A DNA stretch of 64,000 bases from Phycisphaerales bacterium (GCA_016710275.1 JADJXS010000001.1:2914001-2978000); one strand, 5' to 3'; counted from the stretch's first letter, positions 42,858 to 52,121 are shown. Made by a program: numbers and translations. The notes: generated by a model from the letters alone, not told the origin.

Positions 42858-42907
42858 TAAGCGGACGACCCGGCGCGCCGCGCGCACCGGAGGAGGGCGA
42901 TTCCCGA

Positions 42908-43627
42908 ATGAGAGCCACCGTCGCGATCATGCAGCGCGAGCTGCTGTCGATGTTCTGCACGCCGATCGGCTACGTGGTGATTGCCGGATTCCTGCTGATC
43001 CTGGGCGTGCTGGTGATTCTGACCGAGGGCTTTGAGCCGGGTCAGCCGGCGACGCTGCGAAACGCCTTCGGCCTGATGCCGTTCATCCTGGCGTTTGTCG
43101 TCCCGGCGATTGCGATGCGGGCGCTTTCGGAGGAGTACCGCAGCGGCACCATCGAAGGCATGATGACCGCGCCGATCTCGGACGCCCAACTGGTGCTTGG
43201 CAAGTTCCTCGGCTCGGCCGCGTTCTACGCGGTGATGCTGGGCACGTCGCTCGTCTACCCGATCCTGATGCAGGTCTACGGCTCGCCGGACTGGGGCGCG
43301 GTGCTGTCCACCTACATCGGGTTGCTGTTGATCGGGCTGTTTTTCCTGTCGGTGAGCATCTTCACCAGCTCGTTTTCCAGCAACCAGATCATCGCGTGGA
43401 TCACGGCGTCGGTGGTTCTGGCCTCGTTCGCTGTGGGCGGGTTTCTGCTGGTGCGGCACGTCGGCGGCTTCTGGCGACAGCTCATCCAGCGGGCCAACGT
43501 GATGGGGCGCTTCGAGGAGTCGGCGCTGGGGCTGTTCACCACCGGCTCGGTGGTGTGCTTCGGCGCGCTGGCCGGGCTGTTCCTGTTCCTGACCATCAAG
43601 GTCGTGGAGTCTCGACGATGGCGGTAA
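42908..43627 (+). CDS. ABC-2 type permease, GldF-like
   Basis: The 239-residue membrane subunit has six hydrophobic segments. It begins MRATVAIMQRELLSMFCTPI and contains the ABC-2 signature LSEEYRSGTIEGMMTAPISD followed by VLGKFLGSAAFYAVM. GGAGGAGGG lies ahead of the ATG. The next gene starts ten bases before its stop. It partners the upstream ATPase to move an unknown substrate across the inner membrane. Confidence 0.9.
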   Translation: MRATVAIMQRELLSMFCTPIGYVVIAGFLLILGVLVILTEGFEPGQPATLRNAFGLMPFILAFVVPAIAMRALSEEYRSGTIEGMMTAPISDAQLVLGKFLGSAAFYAVMLGTSLVYPILMQVYGSPDWGAVLSTYIGLLLIGLFFLSVSIFTSSFSSNQIIAWITASVVLASFAVGGFLLVRHVGGFWRQLIQRANVMGRFEESALGLFTTGSVVCFGALAGLFLFLTIKVVESRRWR

Positions 43628-45795
43628 GCACACCCGCTGCGGCGACTCGCGCCGGGCAGCGCCGATTCGTCTACGGGCTGAATGTGACGGTGGCCGTTGT
43701 TGCCGCGACGGCGCTGGCGGCCCTGCTGATCTACCTGGGTGATCGCTTCGACCTGCGCAGCGACCTGACGCGCAGCGGCGCGTCCAGCGTCAGCCCGCGC
43801 ACGGCCGCGGTGCTGCGCTCGCTTGATCAGGAGGTCACGATCACCGGGCTGTACACGGTGCTGAGCAAGTACCAGCAGTTCGCACAGAAGCGCAAGGACA
43901 CCGTGCGCGACATGCTCAAGCTGTTCGAGGTGTCCGGGCGGCGCGTCAACACGCGCATGCTCGACCCGCTTGAGGATCGCAAGGGGCTGGAGGATCTGCT
44001 GGCGCGCATCCGCGAAAAACCCGCCTATCGCGACGAATCCGCGCCGCACAAATCCGCCATCGATCGCGCGTCGCCGCTGCTCGAGGAGCTGCTGACGATG
44101 GCGCGGGAGGAGTCTGAGAAACTCCGCAAGCTGGCCGCGGAGAACGAGGCGCTCACCCGCAACCGCGACTACGTCATCATCACCAACTCGTTCACGCTGC
44201 TGCTGGCGCCGACCTGCGAAGACCTGGCGATCCGCGTGCGCGAGCTGACCACCGGCGACATCCCCCGCTACGGGCGGGCGGTTGACGCGCTGCGCAGCAG
44301 CCTGCCGCAGGTGCGCGAGGCGCTGGAGCAGTCGCGCTCGTGGTTCTCGCGCATCGGCCAGAACATCCAGGAGGTCAGCACGGAGGTGCGCGACACCTTC
44401 CGCCAGACGGCGGATCTGTACTTTCTGCGGATCGAGTCCATTGACTCGATCCTGCGCGACGTGGAGCCGCTCAAACCGGTCAAGCTGGACACGATCGCCG
44501 ATGCGCTGGCCAACGCGGTGAATTCGCCGCCGATCCTGGTGGAGACCGCGGCCGAAGCGCGGGTGGTCTCGTTCGAGGACGCCTGGAGCTATCGGCAGGA
44601 GCCGGCCGGACAGGATCAGGACGACCGCGTCTTCAACGGCGAGGAAGCGCTGCTTTCCGCGGTGCTGGGATTGACCAGCAAGGAGCGGCTGGGCGTTGTG
44701 TTCGTGCGCTACGGCGGCGAGTCGCCGATCCGGCCGGACTTCGCGCGCTTCCAGCCGGGACAGCCGCCGCCGACCGCGCCGTTCATTCAACTCAGCCAGG
44801 CGCTGGAGAAGCTGAACTTTCTGCCGACGGAATGGGATCTGGCGACGAGCAAGACGCCGCCGGTGCAGGAAGGCGTGACGGGGACGGTGTACATCGTGCT
44901 GCCGCCCGCCCCACCGCCGCCGCAGAACCCGATGCGCCCGCAGCCGCCGCCGCCGAGCATCACCCCGGACGACAAGCAGAAACTGTACGACGCGATTGCG
45001 GCGTCCAAGGGAGCGCTGTTCCTGGTGGAGTCCACGACGCAGCGCGGGCCGGGCGAGCCGTACGCCTTCGCGGAATATCTGCGGACGACGTGGGGCATTG
45101 ATCCACGGTCGTCCTCTCTGGTCATGGAACTGGCGCCGATCCCCTCGAAGGAGGGGCTGTGGGCGCCGGTGGCGCGCGAGCCGCTGCTGCAGGGCGGCGC
45201 GCTGAGCTTCGGGGCACACCCGATCGGCAAGCCGCTTCGAAGCAGCCCGCTGGCGCTGTTCAACACCGCCCCGCTGGCGCGATTCACTGAATCGGGCGCG
45301 CCGCAAGGCGTGACGGTCGAGACCGTGCTGGAGAGCAGCGGCGACGGCGTGTGGGCGATCACGGACTGGTTCGCCGCGGTGGAGGAATTTCGGCGGAACC
45401 AGGGTCTGCGCCCCGGTGAGAACATTCAGCGTTCGCCGATGCCGCTGGTGCTGGCCGCCCGCAACGACAAGGGCGTGCGGGTCGTGGTCTGCGGCAGCGC
45501 GGACTTCGCCCGGGATGAAATCGCTCAATTCCGGCAATTGGCGGGATCGGCCGACGGCACGCTGCGGCGGGTGCTGCTGTTCCCGGGAAATGCGGACCTT
45601 GTGACCAACACGCTGTTCTGGATCGCCGGGGATGAGTCGCGCATTGCCATCGGCACACGGCAGGACGACGTACCGCGCTTGAGCCGCCTTGAGCCGGGGA
45701 CGACGGCGAATTTCTGGAAGGTGTTTCTCGTGGCGATCTGGCCGGCGACCGCGCTGGCGGTCGGCGGGATCGTGGCGCTGGTGCGTCGGAGGTAA
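43618..45795 (+). CDS. GldG-like ABC auxiliary subunit
   Basis: The 725-residue protein has one N-terminal membrane segment (VAVVAATALAALLIYLGDRF), a large periplasmic region and a C-terminal membrane segment (VFLVAIWPATALAVGGIVAL). This is the GldG/ABC_transp_aux layout: SLDQEVTITGLYTVLSKYQQ lies near residues 65-90, and a long helical region with a Pro-rich insert (about residues 420-450) precedes the C-terminal domain. ATG 43618 overlaps the permease by ten bases. The family works with GldA/F-type transporters, in some phyla for gliding or secretion. Confidence 0.85.
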   Translation: MAVSTPAAATRAGQRRFVYGLNVTVAVVAATALAALLIYLGDRFDLRSDLTRSGASSVSPRTAAVLRSLDQEVTITGLYTVLSKYQQFAQKRKDTVRDMLKLFEVSGRRVNTRMLDPLEDRKGLEDLLARIREKPAYRDESAPHKSAIDRASPLLEELLTMAREESEKLRKLAAENEALTRNRDYVIITNSFTLLLAPTCEDLAIRVRELTTGDIPRYGRAVDALRSSLPQVREALEQSRSWFSRIGQNIQEVSTEVRDTFRQTADLYFLRIESIDSILRDVEPLKPVKLDTIADALANAVNSPPILVETAAEARVVSFEDAWSYRQEPAGQDQDDRVFNGEEALLSAVLGLTSKERLGVVFVRYGGESPIRPDFARFQPGQPPPTAPFIQLSQALEKLNFLPTEWDLATSKTPPVQEGVTGTVYIVLPPAPPPPQNPMRPQPPPPSITPDDKQKLYDAIAASKGALFLVESTTQRGPGEPYAFAEYLRTTWGIDPRSSSLVMELAPIPSKEGLWAPVAREPLLQGGALSFGAHPIGKPLRSSPLALFNTAPLARFTESGAPQGVTVETVLESSGDGVWAITDWFAAVEEFRRNQGLRPGENIQRSPMPLVLAARNDKGVRVVVCGSADFARDEIAQFRQLAGSADGTLRRVLLFPGNADLVTNTLFWIAGDESRIAIGTRQDDVPRLSRLEPGTTANFWKVFLVAIWPATALAVGGIVALVRRR

Positions 45796-45800
45796 CAGAC

Positions 45801-48332
45801 GTGAACTTCAAGACGACGCTGATGCTGCTCGTGCTGCTGGTCATCGCGGGCGGCGTGTACTGGCTGTTTCCTGCGGCCCCGTCCGGCAGCACCGCCCCGC
45901 CCGCGGCCGTCGACGACGGCTCGCGCCTGTCGCCCGTGTTTGACCCGATGCCGGAGGAGAAGGACGTCCGGCAGGTTGCGTTCGCGGCGGCCGGACGGCC
46001 GGAGGTCGTGTTCGAGCGATCGGCGGTGCAGGGGGCGCGTCCCGGGCAGCCTGACGAGTGGCGCATCGTGTCGCCGGTGCAGGCGCCGGCGGAGACGTGG
46101 GTTGTTTCGGGAATGGTGAATTCGTTCGCGCGGCTGCAATCACACATTCGCTATGGAGCGGATGGTGCGAGCGCCGTCAGCGACGCCGAAGCGGGCCTTG
46201 ACAAGCCGCGGGCGACGCTGCGCTTCACGCTGGCGGACGGCAGCACGCGGACGCTGGAGATCGGACGGCAGCGGGAGATCCCGAGCGGAACCTATGTTCG
46301 TGCGAGCGGCTCGACCGTGGCACACCTGATCGAACGCGACTTTTCGACCGAACTGAAGCGCGAATTGAAGGACTTTCGCACCAAGACGCTGACGCGCTTC
46401 TCGTCGAACGATGCCCGCCGATTGAGCATTGATGTGGAGGGGCGGCGCTTCGCTCTGAACAAGGCGGATGACGGCGAATGGTTGCTGACCGAGCCGGTCC
46501 GGGCGCGGGCGGATGCGCGCAAGGTAAGCGAGCTTCTGACGAAGCTGGCGGCCGCGCGGGCGGATGAGTTCGTCGCGGACGATGCGCTGGAGGCCGGCGC
46601 AGCGGGGATGGATTCTCCGTCGCTGCGCGTCACGCTGGAGTTGCGCTCGGCGGCCCCGGCCACGCAGCCCGCGACGCAGCCGGTGGAGGGGCCGGAGCCG
46701 GAGCCGACCTACGTCACGACGACGATCGCCATGGAGGTCGGCGCCTTTGCCGATCTCAAGCAGACCAACCGCTATGTGCGCGTCGAGGGTCAGCCGGGGC
46801 TGGCCCGGGTGCCGAACACGTCGCTGGATGCGCTGCGCGTCAAGCTCAACGACCTGGTCGATCCGCGCATCACCGGCCTCTCGCGGGATCGCATGTCGCG
46901 CATCGAGCTGTCCGCCAATGGGGAGACAGCCGCGATCGACCGGCGTGACGGCGCGTGGCACGGCGCGGGGGATCTTGCCGAACTGGATGCGGAGGCCGTC
47001 GCGGCGCTGGTCACTGCGATCGAGGAGTTGCGCTCGGTCAGCATCGTCGATGATCCCGCCGCGGTTGCGAATGCGGGCTTTGACCCGCCGCGCGCCGTCG
47101 TCACGGTCACGAGCGACGCAGCACTCGCACCGACGGTCATTCAGATTGGCGCGACCACGGCCAGCGGCGTGAACGCCTACCTGCGGATCGACGGGCAGCC
47201 GCTGACCTACGTCGTGGATGCCCGCGAGGCCGCCCGGCTGGCCGGCGGGCCGCTCGCCCTGCGCTCGCGGGTCATCATCGACGCGCGGCCGGAGCAGCTC
47301 ACGCGGATCGAGCGCCGCATGGGGAATGCGGTGCATGTGCTGGCGCGGCACAATTCGGCCTGGGAACTGGTCGAGCCGGCCGATGCAGCGCTCGATGCGA
47401 ATGCGGCGCAGGAACTGGCCAATGACCTGGCGCGGTTGCGGGCGAGGCGCGTCGTGGCGCGCGGAGCGGGCCAGGGACTCGGGCTTGATGCCCCCGACGC
47501 GGTGATCTCCTTCACTGTTCTTCCGGCTCCGGCCGCACCGAGCGCGGCTGCGCCGAGCACAGCTGCGCCGGCGCCCACCGCCCCGGCCGACGCGACGGAC
47601 ATCCCGGCTAACGGCGACGGCCCTGGCGGGGAATCATCGCACGGTGGCGACGCCGTCAAATCGGCGGGCGATGCCGCGGTCCCGCACGAGAACGCGGGAA
47701 CAGAGGCCGCTGGTGGGCCGGCGGCCGCGGCGGCCACGCCGATCGAGCACACGCTGCACGTCGCGAACCGCGGCGGCGCGTGGTATGCGCGGACGGCCGA
47801 CGGCGCCTATGTCTACGAACTCGACGAGAGCGTCGGTCGCGTGCTGACCGGTGAGCTGCTGCGGCGCGAGGTCTTTGCCGTCGGCATCGACTCGATCCGC
47901 GGCGTACGCGTACGTTCGCCGGGCGGCGTGCTGGAATTCGTGCGCGAGGGGGAGGAGTGGAAATTCGCGGCGGATCCGTTCGTCAAGCTGTCGCAGGAGC
48001 GGGTCGGCACCTTCGTGATGGAGACCGCGCGGATGCGAGCGGACACCATCGTGGCGTGGCGCGGGGGGACAGCGCCCGCGGACGCACCGCTGCGGTTGAC
48101 GCTGCTGCTCGACGGCGGGCACGAGGTGCACTTGGACGTCACCGCCGATGACGCCGGCGGCCCGGCACGATTCGGATTTCTACCGGCGGATGGCCGGTTG
48201 CTCACGCTGCGCGATGCGGACGTGGTGAACATGGAGCGTCCGCTCAGCTATTTCCTTCAGGAGGATGGCCCGGCAACGCGGCGCGAGGGCGTCCCACCAC
48301 CGCCCACGTTCCCGATGCCGCCGCCGCGGTAG
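45801..48332 (+). CDS. DUF4340-domain protein, membrane-anchored
   Basis: The 843-residue protein starts at GTG 45801, five bases behind the previous stop. It has an N-terminal membrane segment (TLMLLVLLVIAGGVYWLF) and repeated alpha+beta domains of the DUF4340 type (RLSIDVEGRRFALNKADDGE, LSANGETAAIDRRDGAWHGA, VRSPGGVLEFVREGEEWKFA) that suggest three or four internal copies of the same fold. A disordered Ala/Pro/Gly linker lies at about residues 575-650, with a Pro-rich tail. DUF4340 proteins usually follow GldG-type genes; the function is unknown. It ends the operon. Confidence 0.85.
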   Translation: MNFKTTLMLLVLLVIAGGVYWLFPAAPSGSTAPPAAVDDGSRLSPVFDPMPEEKDVRQVAFAAAGRPEVVFERSAVQGARPGQPDEWRIVSPVQAPAETWVVSGMVNSFARLQSHIRYGADGASAVSDAEAGLDKPRATLRFTLADGSTRTLEIGRQREIPSGTYVRASGSTVAHLIERDFSTELKRELKDFRTKTLTRFSSNDARRLSIDVEGRRFALNKADDGEWLLTEPVRARADARKVSELLTKLAAARADEFVADDALEAGAAGMDSPSLRVTLELRSAAPATQPATQPVEGPEPEPTYVTTTIAMEVGAFADLKQTNRYVRVEGQPGLARVPNTSLDALRVKLNDLVDPRITGLSRDRMSRIELSANGETAAIDRRDGAWHGAGDLAELDAEAVAALVTAIEELRSVSIVDDPAAVANAGFDPPRAVVTVTSDAALAPTVIQIGATTASGVNAYLRIDGQPLTYVVDAREAARLAGGPLALRSRVIIDARPEQLTRIERRMGNAVHVLARHNSAWELVEPADAALDANAAQELANDLARLRARRVVARGAGQGLGLDAPDAVISFTVLPAPAAPSAAAPSTAAPAPTAPADATDIPANGDGPGGESSHGGDAVKSAGDAAVPHENAGTEAAGGPAAAAATPIEHTLHVANRGGAWYARTADGAYVYELDESVGRVLTGELLRREVFAVGIDSIRGVRVRSPGGVLEFVREGEEWKFAADPFVKLSQERVGTFVMETARMRADTIVAWRGGTAPADAPLRLTLLLDGGHEVHLDVTADDAGGPARFGFLPADGRLLTLRDADVVNMERPLSYFLQEDGPATRREGVPPPPTFPMPPPR

Positions 48333-48444
48333 GTCATCGGAGAGGGCGGCAGGCGCGTCGGTAAACGGTGGCCCCCGGCTCTGTGAGCAGTGCAGCCCGT
48401 CAACGAGCGCCATTGCTGAAACACCTGTTTATCACTCGCACTTT

Positions 48445-48720
48445 CGGCCCCGACGGAGCCGAGGGATGCAGCCGCGCGTGGAGTCGCCGCGCAGCGGTGA
48501 CGGAACCCGTGGATGCAAGTGAACAGGAGTTCAAGCCCCGAAGGGGCGCGGGAAGCGCTCAACGGGGGTGAGGAATCAAAGAGCTTCCTCTGCCCCTTCG
48601 GGGCAGGCGCGCGGCGCGTCGGGTTCCACGGGTTCCGCTTCGCCCGGCTGTCGCCGGGCGGCGCTCCACCCGTGGCTACAACCCTGCACCCCTGCCGGGG
48701 TGCACATGCGGATCACAGGC
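48445..48720. repeat. Cluster of REP-like palindromes
   Basis: A non-coding stretch with nested hairpins: GCCCCGAAGGGGC (48535-48547) and its exact reverse complement GCCCCTTCGGGGC (48592-48604), an outer pair CGGAACCCGTGG (48501-48512)/CCACGGGTTCCG (48626-48637), GCCCGGC-TGTC-GCCGGGC (48642-48659) and TGCACCCC-TGCC-GGGGTGCA (48685-48704). It looks like a REP/BIME-type element. No gene is convincing on either strand between 48333 and 49253. Confidence 0.8.
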
Positions 48721-48781
48721 GGATCACGGCAAGCTGTTTCAGCAGTGGCGCGACTGGACAAGCCGCCCTGCTCAATAGGCG

Positions 48782-49130
48782 GTGTGACACGGGAAAGTCC
48801 AAGAGGCAGTGTGACACGGGAGAGCTTAAAAAGCAGTGTCACACGAGAAGGCTCAATAAACAGCGTTACACGGGAAAGTTCAAGAAGCAGTGTCACACGA
48901 GAAGGCTCAATAAACAGCGTTACATGGGGAAGTTCAAGAAGCAGAGTCACTCGAGAAGACTCAATAAACAGCGTTACACGGGAACGTTCAAGAAGCAGTG
49001 TCACACGAGAAGACTCACTAAACGGTGTTACACGGGAGAGTTCAAAAAGCAGTGCCACACGGCCAAGCTCGAAACGCAGTGTCACACGGCAATTCTCAAG
49101 AAACAGCGGCACACGCCAGAGCATTTCTGA
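48782..49130. repeat. Tandem array of thirteen 27-bp iteron-like units
   Basis: Thirteen consecutive 27-bp units begin at 48782 and every 27 bases to 49106. Most start with the odd palindrome GTGTCACAC (or GTGTGACAC/GCGTTACAC), then GRGA and an A-rich AA(A/T)AARCA end. In the centre two subtypes alternate, giving a 54-bp higher-order period. All frames stay open because 27 is a multiple of three, so the open frames across it are not evidence of protein. Confidence 0.92.
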
Positions 49131-49253
49131 AGCCGCTATTGTTCGAATCGAACGCGCCGCGTACTTACGCGCGCCCCGCCTTATGGGAGGTCGCCTTTCC
49201 GATCTCCCGCCCCGCTTTGCACGCGCGGCCCGCTTCGCCGAGAATCCGCCCGC

Positions 49254-49940
49254 ATGTGGTGGCCGCGTCAGAAAGTCCGACCCGCCCAGCTTGATCGCGC
49301 TCGCGCGCGGCGGGCCGAGGCGCACGCCGCCGCCGAGCACCTGGTCCGCGTCGAGCCGCGCTTCGCCCCGCTTGTGCAGCGCTACGGGCTGGAGCGGCCG
49401 ATCACGACCCGCAACCCCTTCGCCGCGCTGCTCGGCTCGATCGTTCAACAACAAATCTCAATGTCCGCTGCGCACGCGGTGCTGCAGCGCGTGCGGGCGC
49501 TTTGCCCGCGCGGCCGGCTGACGCCCGCGGCGATCGGCGCGTTGCGGTCGGATCGTCTGCGGCGGGCCGGGCTGTCGCGGCAGAAGGCGCTGTATGTGCG
49601 CGAGCTGGCGCGCAGCCTTCGCAGCGGCGAGATCACGGCGCGGCGGCTGCGGGCGCTGCCGGATGAGGAAGTCATCGCCCTGACGACGCAGGTGCACGGC
49701 ATCGGCCGCTGGACGGCCGAGATGCTGCTGATCTCTTGCCTGGAGCGGCCGGACGTGTGGCCGGTGGATGATCTCGGGCTGCGGAAGGGGGCGATGCGGT
49801 TCTGGGAGATGCCCGAAGCGCCGACGCCCAAGGCGCTGGTCCCGCACGGCGATGCGCTGCGGCCATTCCGATCCTACGCGACGTGGTACCTGTGGCGCAG
49901 CCTGGAGGGGCCGCTGATGCCGGGAATTTCGGTGGATTGA
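49254..49940 (+). CDS. DNA-3-methyladenine glycosylase, AlkA/HhH-GPD type
   Basis: Removes alkylated bases from DNA. The 228-residue protein has the base-excision HhH-GPD fold: FAALLGSIVQQQISMSAAHA, then the helix-hairpin-helix TQVHGIGRWTAEMLLISCL and the catalytic Asp in WPVDDLGLRKG. It lacks the N-terminal beta domain of E. coli AlkA, so it is the short form. The start is ATG 49254, 124 bases after the iteron array. Confidence 0.92.
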   Translation: MWWPRQKVRPAQLDRARARRAEAHAAAEHLVRVEPRFAPLVQRYGLERPITTRNPFAALLGSIVQQQISMSAAHAVLQRVRALCPRGRLTPAAIGALRSDRLRRAGLSRQKALYVRELARSLRSGEITARRLRALPDEEVIALTTQVHGIGRWTAEMLLISCLERPDVWPVDDLGLRKGAMRFWEMPEAPTPKALVPHGDALRPFRSYATWYLWRSLEGPLMPGISVD

Positions 49941-49998
49941 CGCCGCCGGGTCGCGCGGCGGCGGAATACGTCGAAGCGCCTGACTCCCGAAATCGACG

Positions 49999-50277
49999 CT
50001 ACCCCCCCGAGACCGCCTGCATGAACAACAGCGTGTCACCATCGCGCAGCGGCGCATCCTCCCCATCCAGCCAGCGCGAGTTGCGGTCGTTGTGAAAGCA
50101 CAGCACATGCCGCCGCAGCGCGCCGCTCTCGTCGAACAGATGCAGCCCGACCTCCGGCCGCTCGCGGCGCAGCGCCTGCCATGCGCCGCGAAGCGACTCC
50201 GCCTCCAGTGAGAAGGTGAGCCGCCCCGCCACGATCGGCGTGAACACGCTGGGCAACTGCACTTCCACCCGCGCCAT
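49999..50277 (-). CDS. MoaD/ThiS-like ubiquitin-fold protein with C-terminal Gly-Gly
   Basis: The 92-residue protein has a beta-grasp pattern (ARVEVQLPSVFTPIVAGRL...) ending in the diglycine tail AVSGG needed for adenylation and thiocarboxylation in sulfur carriers. RWLDGEDAPLRDGDTLLFMQ is typical of MoaD-type tails. No MoaE or ThiF-like gene is nearby. It lies 66 bases behind a BNR-repeat protein gene on the same strand, so a joint function outside molybdopterin synthesis is possible. Confidence 0.8.
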   Translation of the reverse strand: MARVEVQLPSVFTPIVAGRLTFSLEAESLRGAWQALRRERPEVGLHLFDESGALRRHVLCFHNDRNSRWLDGEDAPLRDGDTLLFMQAVSGG

Positions 50278-50343
50278 CGCAGCGCCTCCGATTTGCCCAC
50301 TCTGCCCGCTGCCTCACGCCCGTCTGACGCCGATCGACGGTCG

Positions 50344-51399
50344 TCAATCAGTGGCCGCTCGCACGCACAACACGCGCGGCAGCCGAGCCGGAAGCGCGGT
50401 CCAGGAATCGCCGCCATCGGGCGACGCGAACACGTCGCCGGCGGTCGTGCCGAAGTACACGCCGCACGGATTCAGCCCGTCCGTGTCCATGGCCCCGCGC
50501 AGCACGTTGGCGTAGCAGGTCTGCGGCAGCCCGCGGTCCGCCGCTTCCCAGCTTTGCCCGTCATTCCGCGATCGACACACGCTGAGCCGGCCGTCCTTCG
50601 GAAAGCGGTATTCGTCGCTTTCCAGCGGCACCGCATACAGCGTCCCATCCGACCGGCTGCGCCCCAGCGGGAACCCGAACCGCGACGGCAGACCGTTTTC
50701 GATCCGCTCCCACGACGCACCGGCGTCCGTCGAGCGGAACATGCCGAGATGATCCTGCCGCCAGATGCGCTCCGGAGCGGCCGGATCGGCCTGCAGAGCG
50801 TGTACGCAGAAGCCGATCTCGGGGAAGTCCTTGTCCTCGAGCGCCGCCGGCACGCCCGCGTTGCAGGCCCGCCAACGGTCGCCGCCATCGTCGCTGCGCC
50901 AGACGCCCACCGCCGAGATGCCGCACCAGATTCGGCGAGAGTTCTTCGGGTCGGCGAGAATCGAGTGAGCGCACAGGCCGCCGTTGCCAGGCTGCCACTT
51001 GGCGCGGGACGGGTGCTCATTCAACCCGTCCACCGGCGACCAGCGCTCGCCGCCGTCGCTGCTGCGGAACAGCCCGGCCTCCATCACGCCGGCATAGCAG
51101 GCGCCGTCCCTGGCCGCGACGATGCGCCAGATCTCGGTGAGCGGGCGCTTGAGCGACTCCTCGTAGCGCGGGGTGCCGCCGACCTGTTTGAGGTTTGCGA
51201 CGTCGCGGCCGGCGTGAATCGCAGCGCCGTAGACGTAGCTGGCCGTGCCGAGCAGCCAGCCGCCGTCCGCGGTTCGCTCGGCGGCCGTCACTTTCCAGCC
51301 CTTGTAATGCGGCCCCTCGATTTTCCAGTTCCTGCGGGCGCTGTCGCTGCGGCAGAGAAACGCACCCTTGTCTGTCCCGATCAGCAGTTGAACGCTCAT
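50344..51399 (-). CDS. BNR/sortilin-like beta-propeller protein (exo-alpha-sialidase fold)
   Basis: The 351-residue protein has repeated Asp-box motifs (SDGGERWSPVDG, SDDGGDRWRACN, STDAGASWERIEN, SRNDGQSWEAADR, SPDGGDSWTALP) that build a beta-propeller. No signal peptide is seen, so it is probably cytoplasmic. True sialidase activity is doubtful because I see no complete arginine triad. It shares a transcription unit with the MoaD-like gene, a pairing that deserves attention. Confidence 0.82.
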   Translation of the reverse strand: MSVQLLIGTDKGAFLCRSDSARRNWKIEGPHYKGWKVTAAERTADGGWLLGTASYVYGAAIHAGRDVANLKQVGGTPRYEESLKRPLTEIWRIVAARDGACYAGVMEAGLFRSSDGGERWSPVDGLNEHPSRAKWQPGNGGLCAHSILADPKNSRRIWCGISAVGVWRSDDGGDRWRACNAGVPAALEDKDFPEIGFCVHALQADPAAPERIWRQDHLGMFRSTDAGASWERIENGLPSRFGFPLGRSRSDGTLYAVPLESDEYRFPKDGRLSVCRSRNDGQSWEAADRGLPQTCYANVLRGAMDTDGLNPCGVYFGTTAGDVFASPDGGDSWTALPARLPRVLCVRAATD

Positions 51400-51572
51400 G
51401 GACGATCTCCCCGAATGCTCTCGGCTCTGGTGCCCGGCGGGTCAGCGCCGGCGATTGCGAACCCGGCGGCCGGGCCCTGGTCGGAGGTCCGGGGCCGGCA
51501 ATCCTCTCTGAACTGCGCGATCGCTGCTCCCTGCTCCTTCGCCGGCGCGGGATGTCGCGCCGCGCACATTGT

Positions 51573-52121
51573 CTAGAACATCACCGGCCGACCGGCGATT
51601 CGTCGCCAGTAGGACAACTGTCCCAGGTGCGTGCCGAGGTGCGAAGTCATCAGATGAACCAGCGCCTCGCCGATGGTCTGGATCGGCGTAGGCTGAAAGA
51701 ACGGAACACCATTGGGCTTTGCGATCACGGCGGGATCGGCCTCGGCTGCGGCCGCCATCAGTTGCGTGTATCCGTCGTTGAAGCGCTGCAGCACTTCCGC
51801 GCGCGAGACCGCCAGCGGGACCGGCGGCCCCTTGCGCGCGAAATCCGGTCCGAAAGCGTCATGCCATTCACGCGGGCAGTGGGGTTTATGCCCAAGCAGG
51901 CGGAAGCCATAGTCGGCGGAAATGGCCAGGTGCCCCATGATCCAGGAAGGCGGGTTTGCGTTCGGTGCGACCTGCCGATTCCAGTCTTCGTCGGTCAGGT
52001 CGGCGGTCAGCTTGTCGGCGTAGGCGAGCATAAAGCGACAGGCCGTGCGGGCGTGATCGAGCAAGATCAGTTCTCCCGGAAAAATGGCAGTGCCGAAGAT
52101 GGGAAGCGGCAGGGACGGCAC
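51573..52121 (-). CDS. DinB-like protein (second in window)
   Basis: A four-helix protein with the spaced metal-binding histidines of the DinB superfamily: LLDHARTACRFMLAYADKLT, PPSWIMGHLAISADYGFRLL and HLMTSHLGTHLGQLSYWRRI. It is a different subfamily from the DUF1572-type gene at 13909. The start is uncertain: GTG at 52121 gives 182 residues, but a TTG about 20 codons in, preceded by GGGAGAA, would give a more compact domain. The substrate is unknown. Confidence 0.75.
   Translation of the reverse strand: MPSLPLPIFGTAIFPGELILLDHARTACRFMLAYADKLTADLTDEDWNRQVAPNANPPSWIMGHLAISADYGFRLLGHKPHCPREWHDAFGPDFARKGPPVPLAVSRAEVLQRFNDGYTQLMAAAAEADPAVIAKPNGVPFFQPTPIQTIGEALVHLMTSHLGTHLGQLSYWRRIAGRPVMF

Noticed and set aside
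48782..49130. CRISPR-like appearance of the 27-bp array
   Set aside because: There are no unique spacers between units; the variation is scattered point change, and the units alternate between two related types.
48576..49454. Minus-strand frame with a SRVTLLLEL-type nine-residue repeat
   Set aside because: Another open frame of the same non-coding array, also running into the antisense of the AlkA-type gene.
48513..49521. Plus-strand frames across the 27-bp array giving nine-residue repeats (CHTRRLNKQ-like and SVTRESSRS-like)
   Set aside because: The period is a multiple of three, so every frame stays open. There is no clear ribosome site, and upstream codons read through REP-like hairpins.
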